Source of the DNA: Bugula neritina
Lineage: Eukaryota > Bryozoa > Gymnolaemata > Cheilostomatida > Bugulidae
Length of the DNA: 64,000 bases
NCBI GenBank assembly: GCA_964035545.1
Contig: OZ037771.1
Span: forward strand, 2,718,628-2,782,627
Direction of reading: 5' to 3'
Below, in pieces: positions 38,038 through 52,000 of this stretch. Under the pieces are notes generated by a model that made no database searches, was not told the origin of the DNA, and saw nothing but the letters and a program-made list of their open reading frames with translations. Every line of letters begins with the position of its first letter. The first letter of the stretch is position 1. The position numbers were made by a program, and so were the translations under genes.

Positions 38038-40805
38038 TCAATGTCCTTTAACGTGGTTGTATAGATGGAATATCGTGGCCAAATCCCACCGCAGTATGAA
38101 GCTCAGTGCATATAGAATACCCAATATTGTGAAGGGGAATAACAATACCTTGGTCTTCCTCAGTATTGGTAGTGCTGCAATAGCAGTAAGTTAGTTTAAT
38201 TGGCATGGAAATAACAGGAAGTATTGGTAAATCAGTATTATAGTAATGGTGGACACTTTCCAAGCAATGGATTTTGACTAAAATAAAATATTTAAGATGA
38301 AGTATTAGTTGAATGAGGCTCTAACTTTTAATAACGAGTGAAAATTTCATAACCCGCCAATTAATTGGTTCTTTTGAGATTTTAGCCATGAAAATCAAAT
38401 CTTTTAACTTTTAAAATTGCAGTAATTATGAAATAAATTATTAATGAAATTAATACTGACTCCATCACTGCATAATTGACTTGCAATCGTAGTTTTCAAT
38501 TTACTAGCTAATTAAAAATGTCTTTCTTAACTTATGGCAAAGGTGGACTTCAGTTAAAGGCAATGCCTACCCAATCCCTTAATTGAAAAGAACTAGATGA
38601 ACTTGAGAACATCAAGTGTAGCGTGTATGAATACTTACAGTCATAACCGAGGAAGGTGATATATACATAATATGAGAATGAAATTAATAACAGCGTATTT
38701 CCAATACATCTGGAGATGAGTCCTCCAGTACCCAGCACCACTACAACATTGTCAAACTCATTATTACATCATAATATATATTCAATAATGTTACAGTGTA
38801 TATTCAGTGATACTGTATGATTGTGAACATCTCACATTGATAGTTATTAAATTTTTTACAGATAATGATTCCATACTTTAATTTAGTGTAACAAACCATG
38901 AATGCCTGAGAAGATCATCAATTTTAAAATATATGGTCAAAAAATTTCCTGTTACAAGCAGCTAACTTATCCAAATAAAATCATTTAAAATACTAACCAA
39001 AAACTTCCTATGTGACAAGCATTTATGCTAAAAAAATTAGGCTTCTTACAGTAGTCTAAAAATCTTTTAACCAAAACTTACAAGATATTATATCTAATTA
39101 CAAACTAAATATGGCAATTATTTTAAATACAAAATCACCAATCTCAACTGACTACCAGAAAAAGTTTCAATTTCCTACTGAATGTACATACCATATAATA
39201 CAGCTCCTATGCCATGGAGTATAACTAGAAGTGGAAAGAACGCATTCAGATGGACATCAAAACAGTAACCCCACTCCACCGTATCCCCTGTCGATGGTGA
39301 TACCAGGAAATAGGAGTTGGCTACCAACCTACAAACATCACAAACAATGAGCTTATTTAAACCAGTCTATTCAAAGCAAGACAGTTTTACCACTGTTCAT
39401 ACATGACTAGAGTATAAAAATCTAGAATAATTAGAAAACAAACATATTTTTTCAAAATCAAAGATTTGAATTTCATATTTTGAAACTAAATTAAAGATTT
39501 AAATCAAGTAACAATTCACTCAAAATTATGAACTGCATAAATATCCCATACACTACATTACAGCAACACTATATTACAGCAACACTATATTACAGCAACA
39601 CTATATTACAGAAACACTACATTACAGAAACACTACATTACAGCAACACTATATTACAGCAACACTACAACTACTAAGGTAGTATGTAACTTACCAGGCT
39701 ATTGTGGCCACAACGACACCAACTCCTATACAGTCTATGAAAACTGACCAGAGTGCAAATCGTATGAATCCCAGAAAGGACATGCCCAATATAACTGCAT
39801 AGACTATGGACGTAACTGCAACACAGAGGAAATGCATGTCTGTACAATAGAGCACCTGCTAACACTGCTTTGGTCACATGACTTTAATCATGGGTATATG
39901 AAGTAAACTGCAACTTACTAATAAGACAGCTGCTAAGTAAAACTAGGAAGGCTGGGTCATCTCGGGCCCATTGATTCTTCGATTCTGTAAAGATTAGGAA
40001 ATTAGATATAATACAGAAAGAATTCGAGAATACACTCCAAGTATACTGGCAATAGCTAATGTGTCAGTGAAACATGTTGATGTGTGACAAAATCTAAACA
40101 TCAATAAACATTTGGTCTACATGTCATTATTCCCAGTGACAGAGAGAATATGAGTGCTAGAAACCTACAGAGAGGCACTCTATTATATATCAACAACCAA
40201 TGAGACTTACGTTTACGATAACTGAAATTTCTGTACACTTTTTGGGGAGATATGAAGAGATACAACATCTGCCAGAGAGCATACTGGAAGTCCATTTGCT
40301 TGTACCTGGTTTTATAAATTAACACCACATAATATTATGTAAATTCTATGTGCTAGTTTTCAATATGAAAATCAACAATCATATAGATTGCTGGAAGAGT
40401 AGTTCTAAAATGGTTGGAATATGCCATCATCATAATCAACAATAATCAGAGTTTAGAATAAAATCTACAACTCATGCTTGCTGATGATAATAATTTACAA
40501 GTGGTCAAAATATATATATTAGTTGTCGTTTCCAAATTTCAATAAAATGATTCTTCCAAAATTTACATCTTCATCAATATTTTCACCAGTTTCCACTTTA
40601 TAAAAATGCAGAATTATGTATCAATCAAGTAAACGAGAAACATTGTAGCAGCAGCCTACTTTAATATTCTCCGGAAATACTTCCATCTTTTATTAGCAGC
40701 GGATTGGCAGCTAAAAGAATTCTTTTGTTCACCATTGGGAGAATGTGGAGGAGAAATATCATATTCAGAATGAGGGGAGGGCCGGTTTTGGGTATCTACA
40801 TACAT
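38038..40805 (-). CDS. UNC50: UNC-50 family Golgi/ER membrane protein
   Basis: Seven exons join in phase to 267 codons plus stop: 40660-40805, 40211-40305, 39919-39984, 39695-39815, 39192-39328, 38639-38740, 38038-38174. The protein aligns along its length with human UNC50 (259 aa). Recognisable parts are NKRWKYFRRIL, QMDFQYALWQMLYLF, SPQKVYRNFSYRK, NQWARDDPAFLVLL, VEWGYCFDVHLNAFFPLLV and YYVYITFLGY. Five hydrophobic segments are visible. UNC50 proteins act in the early secretory pathway and are needed for surface delivery of nicotinic acetylcholine receptors in nematodes. The first 30 or so residues, rich in Ser and Pro, are family-variable, so the start at 40,805 is the first in-frame Met rather than a proven start. 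Confidence 0.93.
39551..39670. repeat. 16-base minisatellite at the 5' end of UNC50 intron 4
   Basis: About seven copies of ACACTATATTACAGCA and variants lie just inside the intron that follows exon 39695-39815 (minus strand). On the transcribed strand each unit reads TGCTGTAATATAG, so it carries an AG resembling a 3' splice site. Confidence 0.85.
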
Positions 40806-43002
40806 CTTCCTATAAAATTCATTATAACATTATAATGAAACATTTGCCACATTATGCCCAGAAAACTATATATCCACAGTTTACTTCAGAATATAGTGGT
40901 GAGTTGAATTATTGCAAGCTAAACGCTTGTACTAAAATTTTCTAGTACTTTGATTGAGCAACTTGATTCAAAAGCTTTGAGATTTCACGACAATGCAGAA
41001 TACAGCTACTAGCACTAATATTATTTTTAAAAAGTTGAAATATACAAGGCCTAATAGCTTTTGCTTCTGACTGAATAGCAGGCAATACAGCTCAAATAAA
41101 TGATCTAATTTTGTAATGTTCAATCACACATAAATTTTAGAGTTTAGCATAAACATCAATAACAATAACAAAAATAAAATCCTCATTATTCACGAATGTT
41201 AATTTGGTTAGAACATGTAAAACTAATTGCAGTTTGAATCAGCTTATTTTACTTTGACATTTAACTATATTTCCCCAAGATAAATAGTTTTGATATTTTG
41301 ATATTCACACTTCAGACTTTGGGTCATTGCAAATGGAGCTTAGTGTCTTATACTTACAACTCCTCTAATAGTTTACTTTCAAAATCAGCTTTTTATTTAT
41401 AATTATATAATTTATATTTCCCCAGTTATGATTAGCAGATTACTAGTAAATGCAATCGTTACTCCTATTTCTATTTCTCAATATTTGCTATACTGATACT
41501 CATTGTGATTGTCATCAGTAAATGAGTATTGCATCATTGTCATTGTGCATAAAATTGCCTTTCAAGTTTTCACTTTGAATCGATAGAAAATGTTGATTTT
41601 CATCTAGTAGTTCCATTCTAGTAGTAGTACTAATAATACTAGAAGTAGAAGTAGTTCTACTTTTAGCAAAGATTAATCAATGCTGCAATAATATTAATTG
41701 ACGCGTTTTCACAAGTCCAAAGAAAAGATAATTCGCCAGAAATTAAAAAAACATTGGCTTACTTTTCTCTTTGCCTCTTGCTCCTAGTCTTTAGCCTTAC
41801 GCTTATGTTGAACTTGATGTTGGGATGAGTCTCAATTTGAGTCTCAGTCTGTCATGAGATGCTCATTTACTTTTAGTTTTACTTTCACTTAGACGAAGAC
41901 TTACAGTTACAGATTCAGATTGAGTTTGACTTTGAGTTTATGATAATCTAAATCTTAAACTTGAAGTTCAAAATAATCTTTTGAACATGCGACTTCTAGT
42001 GAGTAATCATAAAACACATTATTTCACATTTTTCAACATCGTAGAATTATAAAGTGCACATAAACTACAGTTACGCGATAACGTTTGTTTTTTAGTTATT
42101 AGCCAATGCTTTCAGTTGCAACAATCAGGCTTTGTCATTCGTGTACATGTATATCTCCAACAAAAGTTATGCAGGTTGCCACTGTATCCGGCTGCTTCAT
42201 AACTCAGGCGCAGATTACTTTTAAAGTATATCGCGTATCGCGCGTTCCGTTGTTAAGATACAGTGGCTGCATACGAACTTGTGAAGGAAAGCTGCCAGTG
42301 CATGTGCGCTTATTTTCAGTTATCAGTTGATCACTGTTTCCCTTAGTGTCAATTGTTTTTCAATACTCGAAAACCTTAGATTTTACTAACTTTTAAAAAT
42401 GTTTAATTAATGTTTTGAATATGTAAAACTAAATGTAATACTGCTATTGCTATAAAATTAAATATCAAATTTAAATTTAATTTCACACTGATACTGAATT
42501 CGGTAACCATATTCATACTGATAATGATATTACTATCTATCTCAAACTGCATTTATAAATCAAAATTTGGTATTACTGTAAAATTAAGTATTTAGTTTAA
42601 CTTTTATTTTATATCTATAGGTGCATGTAGTTGCTATGAAAGTGTTATAATTAAATTTAATATTATCTATAAGATTAAGTACATATAGCTATAAGTATTA
42701 TTATTAAAATTATATCTAAGATACTCTTAATTTCAGCATGTTTAAGTGACCTAAAGATAAAGCAGCAAGCTTAATACTGATGCTTATACAAATATGCTGA
42801 TGCTTATACAAATATATTTGCATTAGTTAGTTTACCACCAGTTGACTAAACTGTGTTTGCCTACATTAATATGCCTTAATGTTCAATCCATTTATTACTT
42901 GGGTGAGCGTTGATGGCATACTTTGATATGAATACATAATTTGATTGCTGATGCATATTTGTTTGCTCATAGAAATAGCAACATATAGCCGCATCCATCA
43001 TC
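40806..43002. promoter_or_regulatory. Divergent intergenic interval, UNC50 / DNAH2
   Basis: This 2.2 kb stretch holds no recognised gene and must contain both promoters. The part at 41,480-42,000 is built of loosely repeated TTGAGTCTCAGTCTG/ACTGATACTCATTG-type words, similar in style to the first intron of the COX7-like gene. The segment at about 42,160-42,320 is noticeably richer in CG and lies about 0.8 kb before the DNAH2 start. Confidence 0.5.
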
Positions 43003-46000
43003 ATGGATGATGCGGAGAAAAAACCTGGCGGTTCCAGAAAATCTACTGCAAAGTCAACTGGAAGGAAAACTCCGCAGTCAGGACGATCTTCCCCTGGGAA
43101 AAAGTCTACAGGAAAGAAAACTCCAACTGGAAAGACTCCAGAACCTACACAAGAAGCTACAGATGGTAATACTTAGTTTAACCGCACATGCTATAAAGCA
43201 GCAGTAACTAGGCAATATAATCTATATGCAGTGTATTATAACATACTTTATTTTTATACATTTCAGCAATCTGATATATTTTACAACTAACCTTGTAGCT
43301 CCGGTAGAAAATGTGCCGGTAATTGAAGCACCGTTAGAGGAGGAAGAACCTCCTAAAGAAGAAGAGATTGTTTTAGATCCTCTAGATGTCATGGTAAGTC
43401 AATAGTTAGCTTATAATATCAATACTAAAGAGGTTATTGTGGTAGTAAGATTGGATTTCCTAATTTGACACTTGCACTTTACACACAGTATTATAATTTG
43501 GTGTAGACATGCCATTGTACATGTGATTCTCATTGAGCTCTTTGTTCCAGATGGTGATGGTCAAAGACAGAGTAATGCTAGAAGGTTTAACAGCTTCCAT
43601 GTGGACTGATGAACACAATGAGAGGGTGAAAAGTTTTCTGTCCAATGGAGAAGATAAAATATTAGTATTGAGAATATCCAATGACTGCTTGGTGAGTACA
43701 ACTCACTACATGTTTTTATTTTGTCACTTAATTAGTGTAATGTTTTTTCTGAGTAGAAGTGCTATTCTTCCTCATTTTATCAATTAACCTCTCTCTATTT
43801 CGTGATGTCTAGAGACAGTTGTGGAAACTAGTATGCAGCTTACGTAGTTGTTGATTTCCCTGTAGTTACTGCTGATACCAATAGCCTGTGGTCTAGCCGT
43901 TGCCTTCTCTGTATATGTTACCAATGCTGATAGCCTATGATCTATGTTCGTTAAAATGTCTTGTAGTTACTGGAGTCTGAGATACCGACCCTACCATGCG
44001 AAGAGCTGACATACATTATAAAGAATAGAGAGACGGTCAGCATGTTCTCTGAAGCAGATCCTCTCACTCCTAATAACCTTCTGAAGAAACTCCAGTATGG
44101 CACCATCAAAGGTTTATATATTCTGTCATCTTTATCTTTAGTCATTGCAGAGCATAATAAGTTAGTTCTAAGTATAATACAATAGCGTGGAGAGAAATGC
44201 CAAAAGTTTTGCTGCTAGTTCATAGCATCAGGTCGTAGCGGTTTTACTAAGCCCTTGTGCTGAAGTTACAGTGTAAGTTTGCTCATTTAACTCATAAAAT
44301 AAAAGTTGTAAGTTCATGCTGCAGTCTAGCACTTTGTCCATAGTCACTATGCAGGTGCTAACTATATATGTGGTTGCAATGAGATCTCACGCATACTGTA
44401 TATTAGTTTCTCTAACAAACTCATTGATCTCTCTCCACCAGGCAACAACGTAGAGAGTCTGATGAGAGTAATGAACAATATATACGCTCCTATATTCTTT
44501 GAGAACACCAGCTGGCCTGACAGTATTAAAAATGACTTCTCCGCTCAACTGCACAAGTTTCTAGCAACTTTAACTGACACTAGGTAAGTTGTGTGTGAGT
44601 GTCACTAGATAAGTGGCACTAGGTAAGTGTCACTAGGTAAGTGACACTAGGTAAGAATCACCGGGTAAGTGTCACTGGGTAAGTTGTGTGTGAGTGGCAC
44701 TAGGTAAGTATCATTGGGTAGGTGTCATCAGGTAAGTGTCACCAGGTGTGTGTCACTTTGATATTTCAAGCTTGTTTATTCTGGTATTTATTCTCAGATG
44801 GAAGATGGAGGGAAAGACAGTTCTCTACATTCCATCTGAGGGTCAGAAAGGAGATCCGGAAGTTGCTAGTCGAGATAAAGAGCTGGTTGGTCGACTAGAG
44901 AGTGAGTTATTAGCATTATGTTGTGGGATAGTCAACATGATGTAGTTGAATTAATGGTAATGAAATCTCATCTTTGTGTAGATGAAAATTAAAATTGTAT
45001 GTTTTTGACTGGATTATTTGATAACTCCCAAGTATATTAAGTTATGTAAGTAAGTAAAGTAAATTATGTAGTGTCACAAGAATCATCTTTAGCGAATGGC
45101 TATCTCTTTTACTGTGAATTCCTTATCTGATATATATAAGAATACTGACTGCTGATTGGCTGATATTTTGTAGCGGCAATGATTCATTGGACAAGACAAA
45201 TAAAAGAGGTGCTAAGCTCACAGGACAATTTTGAAATGTCTGAAAATTCTGGGCCTTTGGATGAAATTGAGTTCTGGAAAAACCGATGTTCAGATCTTTC
45301 CGGAATAAGTTCCCAGTTGGATAAACCAGGTGTAAAGAGAATCTCATATGTTCTGGAGCTGGCCAAGAGCTCATATGTCGGCCCTTTTACTAAACTCTCC
45401 GGCCAGATCAAGGTTTGTCTGCATACATCCTGTCTATCTGACAAATATCCGCAATACAGCAATTATGATATAAAAAAGTGAATATTTTCAAGATACTATT
45501 TTAGTTGAAAAATTTTACTAGCACTTCAATTTTCTTTTATTGAAAGCATTTCACCTGCATTTCTTTTTAATTAAGCAATATAAAAAAAGTTTCCCTTTTG
45601 AAGTAAAGTAATAAAATTACGTGCATATTATTGGCAAATTTGATATATCGGCTGGCTGAATTGAGATGACATAGGACATTAAACTGGCTAACGCGTGTTA
45701 CAGGAAGGTTCCAGACAAGCAGAGAGTAATCTTAAGTTTCTGCACGTGCTCAAAGACCCATGTGCCGACCTAGCAGATGCCAAGCCCGCTGATATACCCA
45801 ACATGCTGCCTAAAATCCTAAACCTCATCAGAATGATTTGGGTGAACAGTGAGTTCTACAAGACAAGGGAGCGACTCACCGGGCTACTCAGAAAGGTGCA
45901 GATGTAATAGTGTTTACATTTTACAACTTTTTGTTGGTTTTCATGCAATTTTTCATAATTACAAAAAATTCTATTTTCTATTATAGATTTTGTGTTTGCT

Positions 46001-49000
46001 CAACACATCTAAACTTACTTACTTACATGCATATTTACTTATTTATTTATTTACTTACTATACTTACTTACTCACTTACTTAGGCCTACTTACTTACTCA
46101 CTTACTTAGGCCTACTTGCTTACGAACTTACTTACGTCTGTTGGTTTGCATTTCTCAAATGACATATTTTTAGTTATGATTCACTGCTTATACAGTTTGC
46201 TATTTTCTCTCTGCTATTTATACAACTCCTAATAAATTAACTGGAAACCATTAATTTCAATTTGTTATCAATACTACTTTTTGTGTTCTGGCGTTAATTT
46301 CTTTTTACAACTTGGTGTTTTTAGTTGAGTAACGAGATAATCAAACGGTGCTGTGCTGAAATTTCATTGGACAATATATTTGATGGTTACGTGACCTCAT
46401 CAATAAGGACGTTGGAGCAGAGCATAGAGTGTTGTGAGAAGTGGAAGGCTATCTATGACAAGACGGCTCAACTCCACCATAAGTTCAGTTCAACTGGCTG
46501 GGTGTTGGACAAGTCCAGTATCTTTGCTCAAGTCGATGCTTTTGTCCAGAGATGTAAAGACTTGATGGAAGTATGTATAAACACTGGTTTATGTATTTTA
46601 GACAAGCTGCAAGAACTTGGCGTTTGACAATGAAGTTAAAAAAAGAAGCGTTGATTTTGTAAAAAGAAGTTTTAGTATTTTAAACTATTTTAATTTTTGA
46701 GAGAAAAAGTTAAAACAATTAAATCTGATTCAGTTTTGAATATAGCAAAGTTTAATGTAATTCACACGAATGTAGACTCTCATTTTACAAAACTTTTATT
46801 AATTTATAGTTTAAAGAAAAGTTTAAACGTTAATCATTGTTTTCTATTTTGTTTAACTTTAAGATTTTACTGTGAATAAGCATTCAAGGACTCGATTTGT
46901 TTAGATATGGTGATAACATTATTTTAGAGCCATAAAACTATGTAATTCTCATAATTTAAATTTAATACATATTGGCGCAGAATTGTCAAAGTAGTGTTAT
47001 ATAAACATAGTAAGTTATATCACATCCTAACCAGGTAACCTTTACAAACAGGAAAGTGGGGCACTGCACTGTTTGTCATGCAGTTTGGGCACAGTTTTGT
47101 TGTTACTAAATTAATTATATTTATAACTATTTTATCTTTAAAAACTTCATGCTGTTGACAATACGCACTGTGATTTTGTGCTATCTAGTAAGTGGTGTCC
47201 TAAATTGCTGATTTTATATTTGTCTAGGTTTGTGAATGTCAGATATTATTCAAACGTATGGAGGACGGGTCGCAGAAGGAGATGCCCCACTTTATTGGGC
47301 AGAGAGGACCTGAGATAGCAAAGAGTCTCTTGGAGATTGAGAGTTCATTCAACAGAAATCTCGGCCAGCTGCGTCTAGTAAAGAGGAGTATTTTAGATGT
47401 GAAGGCTACGTCCTGGCACGACGACTACAATAAGTACTATTTGCGTTACATATAGTCTTATATTCATGTTTTGACACATAATATATGCTGTACTGTGACA
47501 CGTGTGGGCAAGTGCTTCAATGTATATTTAGTTAGTTTGACATATATGTGTAAGTAGTTTGACATATATGTGTAAGTAGTTTGACATATATGTGCAAGTA
47601 GTTTGACATATATGTGCAAGTAGTTTGACATATATGTGCAAGTAGTTTGACATATGCCAGCAGGTTGTTCTACATGTTCTGGGAGTTGTTTGCCATATAA
47701 GGCAGATATTTTGACACACGTGTGCAAGTACTATGTAAAATGAACTCATATAATCTTGCATGCAGACTTATTTATCTTCTCTAAAGTAATTCTTATAAAA
47801 TCTTTGAAGTTGATAAAAGCTAGTGTTGTAGTTATCTGTTCTTGCTTTTGTAAATGTAGATTTCGAGCTGGAATGAAAGATTTGGAAGTGATGATGATAA
47901 ACACAATATCCTCCGCCTTTGAGACGATATCAACTGTTGAACAGGGAGTTGAGTTGCTGGATATTTTCATGCATCTCCAAGTCAGGGAGGTGAGGCACCC
48001 ACCCGCTTTAAATAATGATTTTTTAAGGAGTTGTCTGCTTCAGATTTTATTAAATCTTATATAAACTACAAACTCACTCAAGTTTATAGTCACCATCAGG
48101 CTTAGGACTTATTCAGATGTGGTACAGGAGCAATTATGACTGGATGCTCTTCGTAACATCACCAATGGCCTTTACTGGAGTTCAAACCTATAAATTATAG
48201 CATAGCTTTTCCTATGCAAAAACTAGAATTTGTTTTTGGCAGTAGTGTAGTGTATTTCCTTAAGGAATAATGATATATCAAATATGTTTCTATATTCTTA
48301 TTTTGAATATTATTAGTTAATACTTAAAGAATATAAAATTTTGCAGCCGATTAAACGAGCTCTAGACAAGCGTACTGTAGAGGTATATACTACATTCAAC
48401 GAAGAGCTCAATGCAGTAAAGAAAGAGCTCACTGGTAAAGCGTTACCTCTTCCATTCAACCACCCCAAGTATGCGGGAAGTGCCCAGTGGTGTCGTCTGC
48501 TGAAGAAGCGAATAGAAAGAGAGATGATGATTCTAGACCGCGCCCACTTTCTCCCGCACATGGGTTTGTACTTTACCATGGCATCCCTCATTGATGCTGT
48601 TTTACTTGGTCTGCTAATTGAATTTTAAAGGAATTATTTTATAATTTCTTCAATTTTAGATGTTGAGGAATTATACCTGTTAAAAATAGGTACAATATAA
48701 ATAGACATTATATTGTTGTTATTAAATCAACTGTAACATTCAGTTATTGCTTTCCTATAGCAAATTCTTCATGTATAGCATTTCCTTGAGAAATTATAAC
48801 ATTAAATGTTTTCATGCTATTGTATTATTCACTGTATTAATTGAGCATTGGGATTTTAGTTTGGCACTTGCCTAATTGGTTGGTTATTCAAATAAAAAAT
48901 GTTAATTGAATATAATGAAGTTATAAATTTACAAGAATATAGTGTGCTAATATAATACAGTCTAATAATAGTAATAATAATATAATGTAGTATTAATAAA

Positions 49001-52000
49001 GTATAGTGAATTTCAATTATATAGCATGGCAACCTATTTCCATATAGCATTATACTATATTTCAATATAACATTATACTATATTTCAATATAACATTATA
49101 TTATATTTTAGTATAGCATTATATTATATTTCAATATAACATTATTCTAATGTCGTCAGGTATTGGAGAAGAAACCCGTACACAATACCAGCACCTCTGT
49201 CAAGCCCTTGATGAGAATATTCGCAAGACCTTCCAGGAATGGGGTCAGACTGTAGACCGAGACCCAGCTAAGCTGCTAGAAGTACCGCTGATGGCACGTA
49301 GCACTGAGCAGCCCCCAATGATTGACATCAATTTCAGCAAGTAGGTTAATGCTATAGCTTTTATACTGCATTATTCACAAATTAGCTTTCTGAATAATAA
49401 AGTAGTACGTGGAGTAATCTTCCCTTTGATAACAAATGGTTGTATATTATATAGGTCATTGACGAAGATGTTCCAGGAAATAGTTTACTGGGAAAGACTG
49501 CTGTTTGAGATACCTCACTACGCCTCCGACACCTACAATAAGTGCGAAGAGTTGAGAATATTGAGGGAGCATGTACTCTTGGTTGTAAGAGATTACAACA
49601 GGATCATCTCAGCTCTCAGTCTTGAAGAAAGAAAGTATGTAGGCTATAGTTGTTATACCACCACTGCTACTGCTGCAGCTGTTATTACTACATCTAGTAT
49701 GTTGTTGCTAGTAACAATTGATTACTTTAACTAGCACTGTCACTATAGTCATTATAACCAGTACTATAACTATTAGTTTTACTAATACCAGTGCTATGTT
49801 TAAGAATGCAATAGTTTCAATTTTATTTAACAAAAATAATACTTTTGTGATGTAATTGCAGCTTGTTCAAGGAGCGAATAAAGTTTTTGGACAAAAAGAT
49901 ACATCCAGGTCTGACTAAGCTGACGTGGGGAGCCAAGAACATCTCGGATTACTTTATTAAAGACTGCCGAGTTCATGCTAACAGGGTAAGACACATCTGT
50001 ACTGCTTGTATACGTGTGCACTGTCTGCATACGTCTGTTCTGCCTATATACGAACTATCCTTATGTAATAGTAGCCTAAAGGTTAATTTGTATGTCAATT
50101 ATGATTATTATATGTAACTACATAGCTCGGATTATGTGACATACGCACGACTTGGTACTTTTAGATTCAGACCATAGTGAACGACTACAAACATGCCAAC
50201 AGTTCCATCTCCAATGACTGCAGACGCATATCTGAGCTTCTCCTTGTCAGAATTGACGGGAAGAAAATCTATGAGAACCTTGAGGTGGGCACACTAGCTG
50301 ATTACTCATTGGCTAAACTATTACCAGCTGTTTCCTGATTGGATAAACCAGCACATTAAAATAAACTTGAGTTTTTTAACGTTTTGATACCTGTTATCTA
50401 TTTCTTATAAATTAGATCCTGTTTAGAGTTACGTTTACACTAGGACTTGTGTCTGTCAATAGTTTGATGATGATCAGCAAAAGCACAGAGCAGCTACCAA
50501 AGAGAAGCTCATGTTGATACATAAGGATGTTGTCTCTACCATGAAGCAGACGTATGAAGTGTTCAAAGCAGACGGTGCAGACGTAAGTGTATTGGGTAAC
50601 ATAGCTGTAGATATATAAAAGTTTGCAATACTCTGCAACTTGTTTGGAATTATAAGTCATTTGCTTTAAGTTCTGGTGTATTTTCCACATCTGTTAGCAT
50701 CAAGCAGTTGTTCCCTCTGATGTTTGTCAAAAGAGGCTATGGGAATATGTAAAGCATATTAAATATATATTAAATTATAAATGAAACCTGTTTTATTTTT
50801 TTAATGCATCTACAAGTTTATTAAGACTTGTGTGCAAATATCATATTACTGCAGCAAGAGGATATAATTTCACAGTTCATTTTCAAAGTATAACACCAAA
50901 TCTTTACTTTTGTAGGCGTTGGTGAATATTATACCTACTAGCATATCTTCTGCCATGATTACATGCTATCATACTTGCTCAGAGAGTTTTGTGTTGACCA
51001 TGTTATTATTTAGCTCTAGTTTGTGCTCTTCCAATATAGATTGTATTTGTTCACATTGAAATTGCCGTAATATAGTTGCTAGAACCCTCTCCACGTGTAA
51101 GCCCGCCCCCTATTGGTTAGTTCCCGTGTTGATCCTGCTCTGTCTTAGTCACGGTTATTAGTTGCTAGTCATGTGATCTGCTACACTAAGTCCTTCTGCA
51201 TAGAACCTGCCTGATTTCCTATTGCATGACTATAATTTCTTCTGAATATGCTAGAAGGTTTCCGCTAGTAAGTTAGCTCAAATGCGAACACAGCACCTCA
51301 TATTATTAGTTTGTGTTTCACTTCGTGTAGGTTCAGACACAGTGGGTTAAATACACTGAGAAGATGGACAGAATGGTGGAAGAAGCATTTAGACTGAATG
51401 TAAAATGGTCACTTCAAGAGCTGTCAAGGGCCATTAACGGTGTGTATGTTACATTTGCTATCTGCAGTATTAAAAGTTACTGGTAGCTTGTTGGACATCT
51501 TATTGGAAACACATAATAGCCAACGGCATGCATACTATCATTATAGACAGCGTTTAGTTTTTAAAATAGTTTTATGAGAAGTCATAATTTACAATGTGCA
51601 CTCAAATAAAACTAACAAACATACCCTGTTTTGCTTTGTTATTTTACTTATAGTTGAAGAACAATTCATTACAATTGTAAGGTTCTGGCAAATTACAAAA
51701 TATTCATTTAATAAATAAGCAGAAAGAAAAGCATGATCTTATGAAAACTAACAATTTATTTGATTCAATAACTTTTTAAAATGCAGTTTTTGATAAGAGT
51801 GTTTGATTTCATTGGATAGAAATTCGTGAAAAATGATTTTTAAAAAGAAATTAAAATTTCACATACCTTAGTCATGTAATTATATACCATATAGTATATC
51901 TTGTTCATTGTTTAAAGCCACCAGGATTGACCTTACTCAGTTAAGATATGTTGTAGGTGATGGTAAGAGTGCTCCAAACCCTCTATTCAGGGTCAAGGTC

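Noticed and set aside
47464..47761. Minus-strand ORFs with repeated [17 protein letters not shown] sequence
   Set aside because: They are produced by the 22-base intronic repeat in DNAH2 intron 10 and have no other support.
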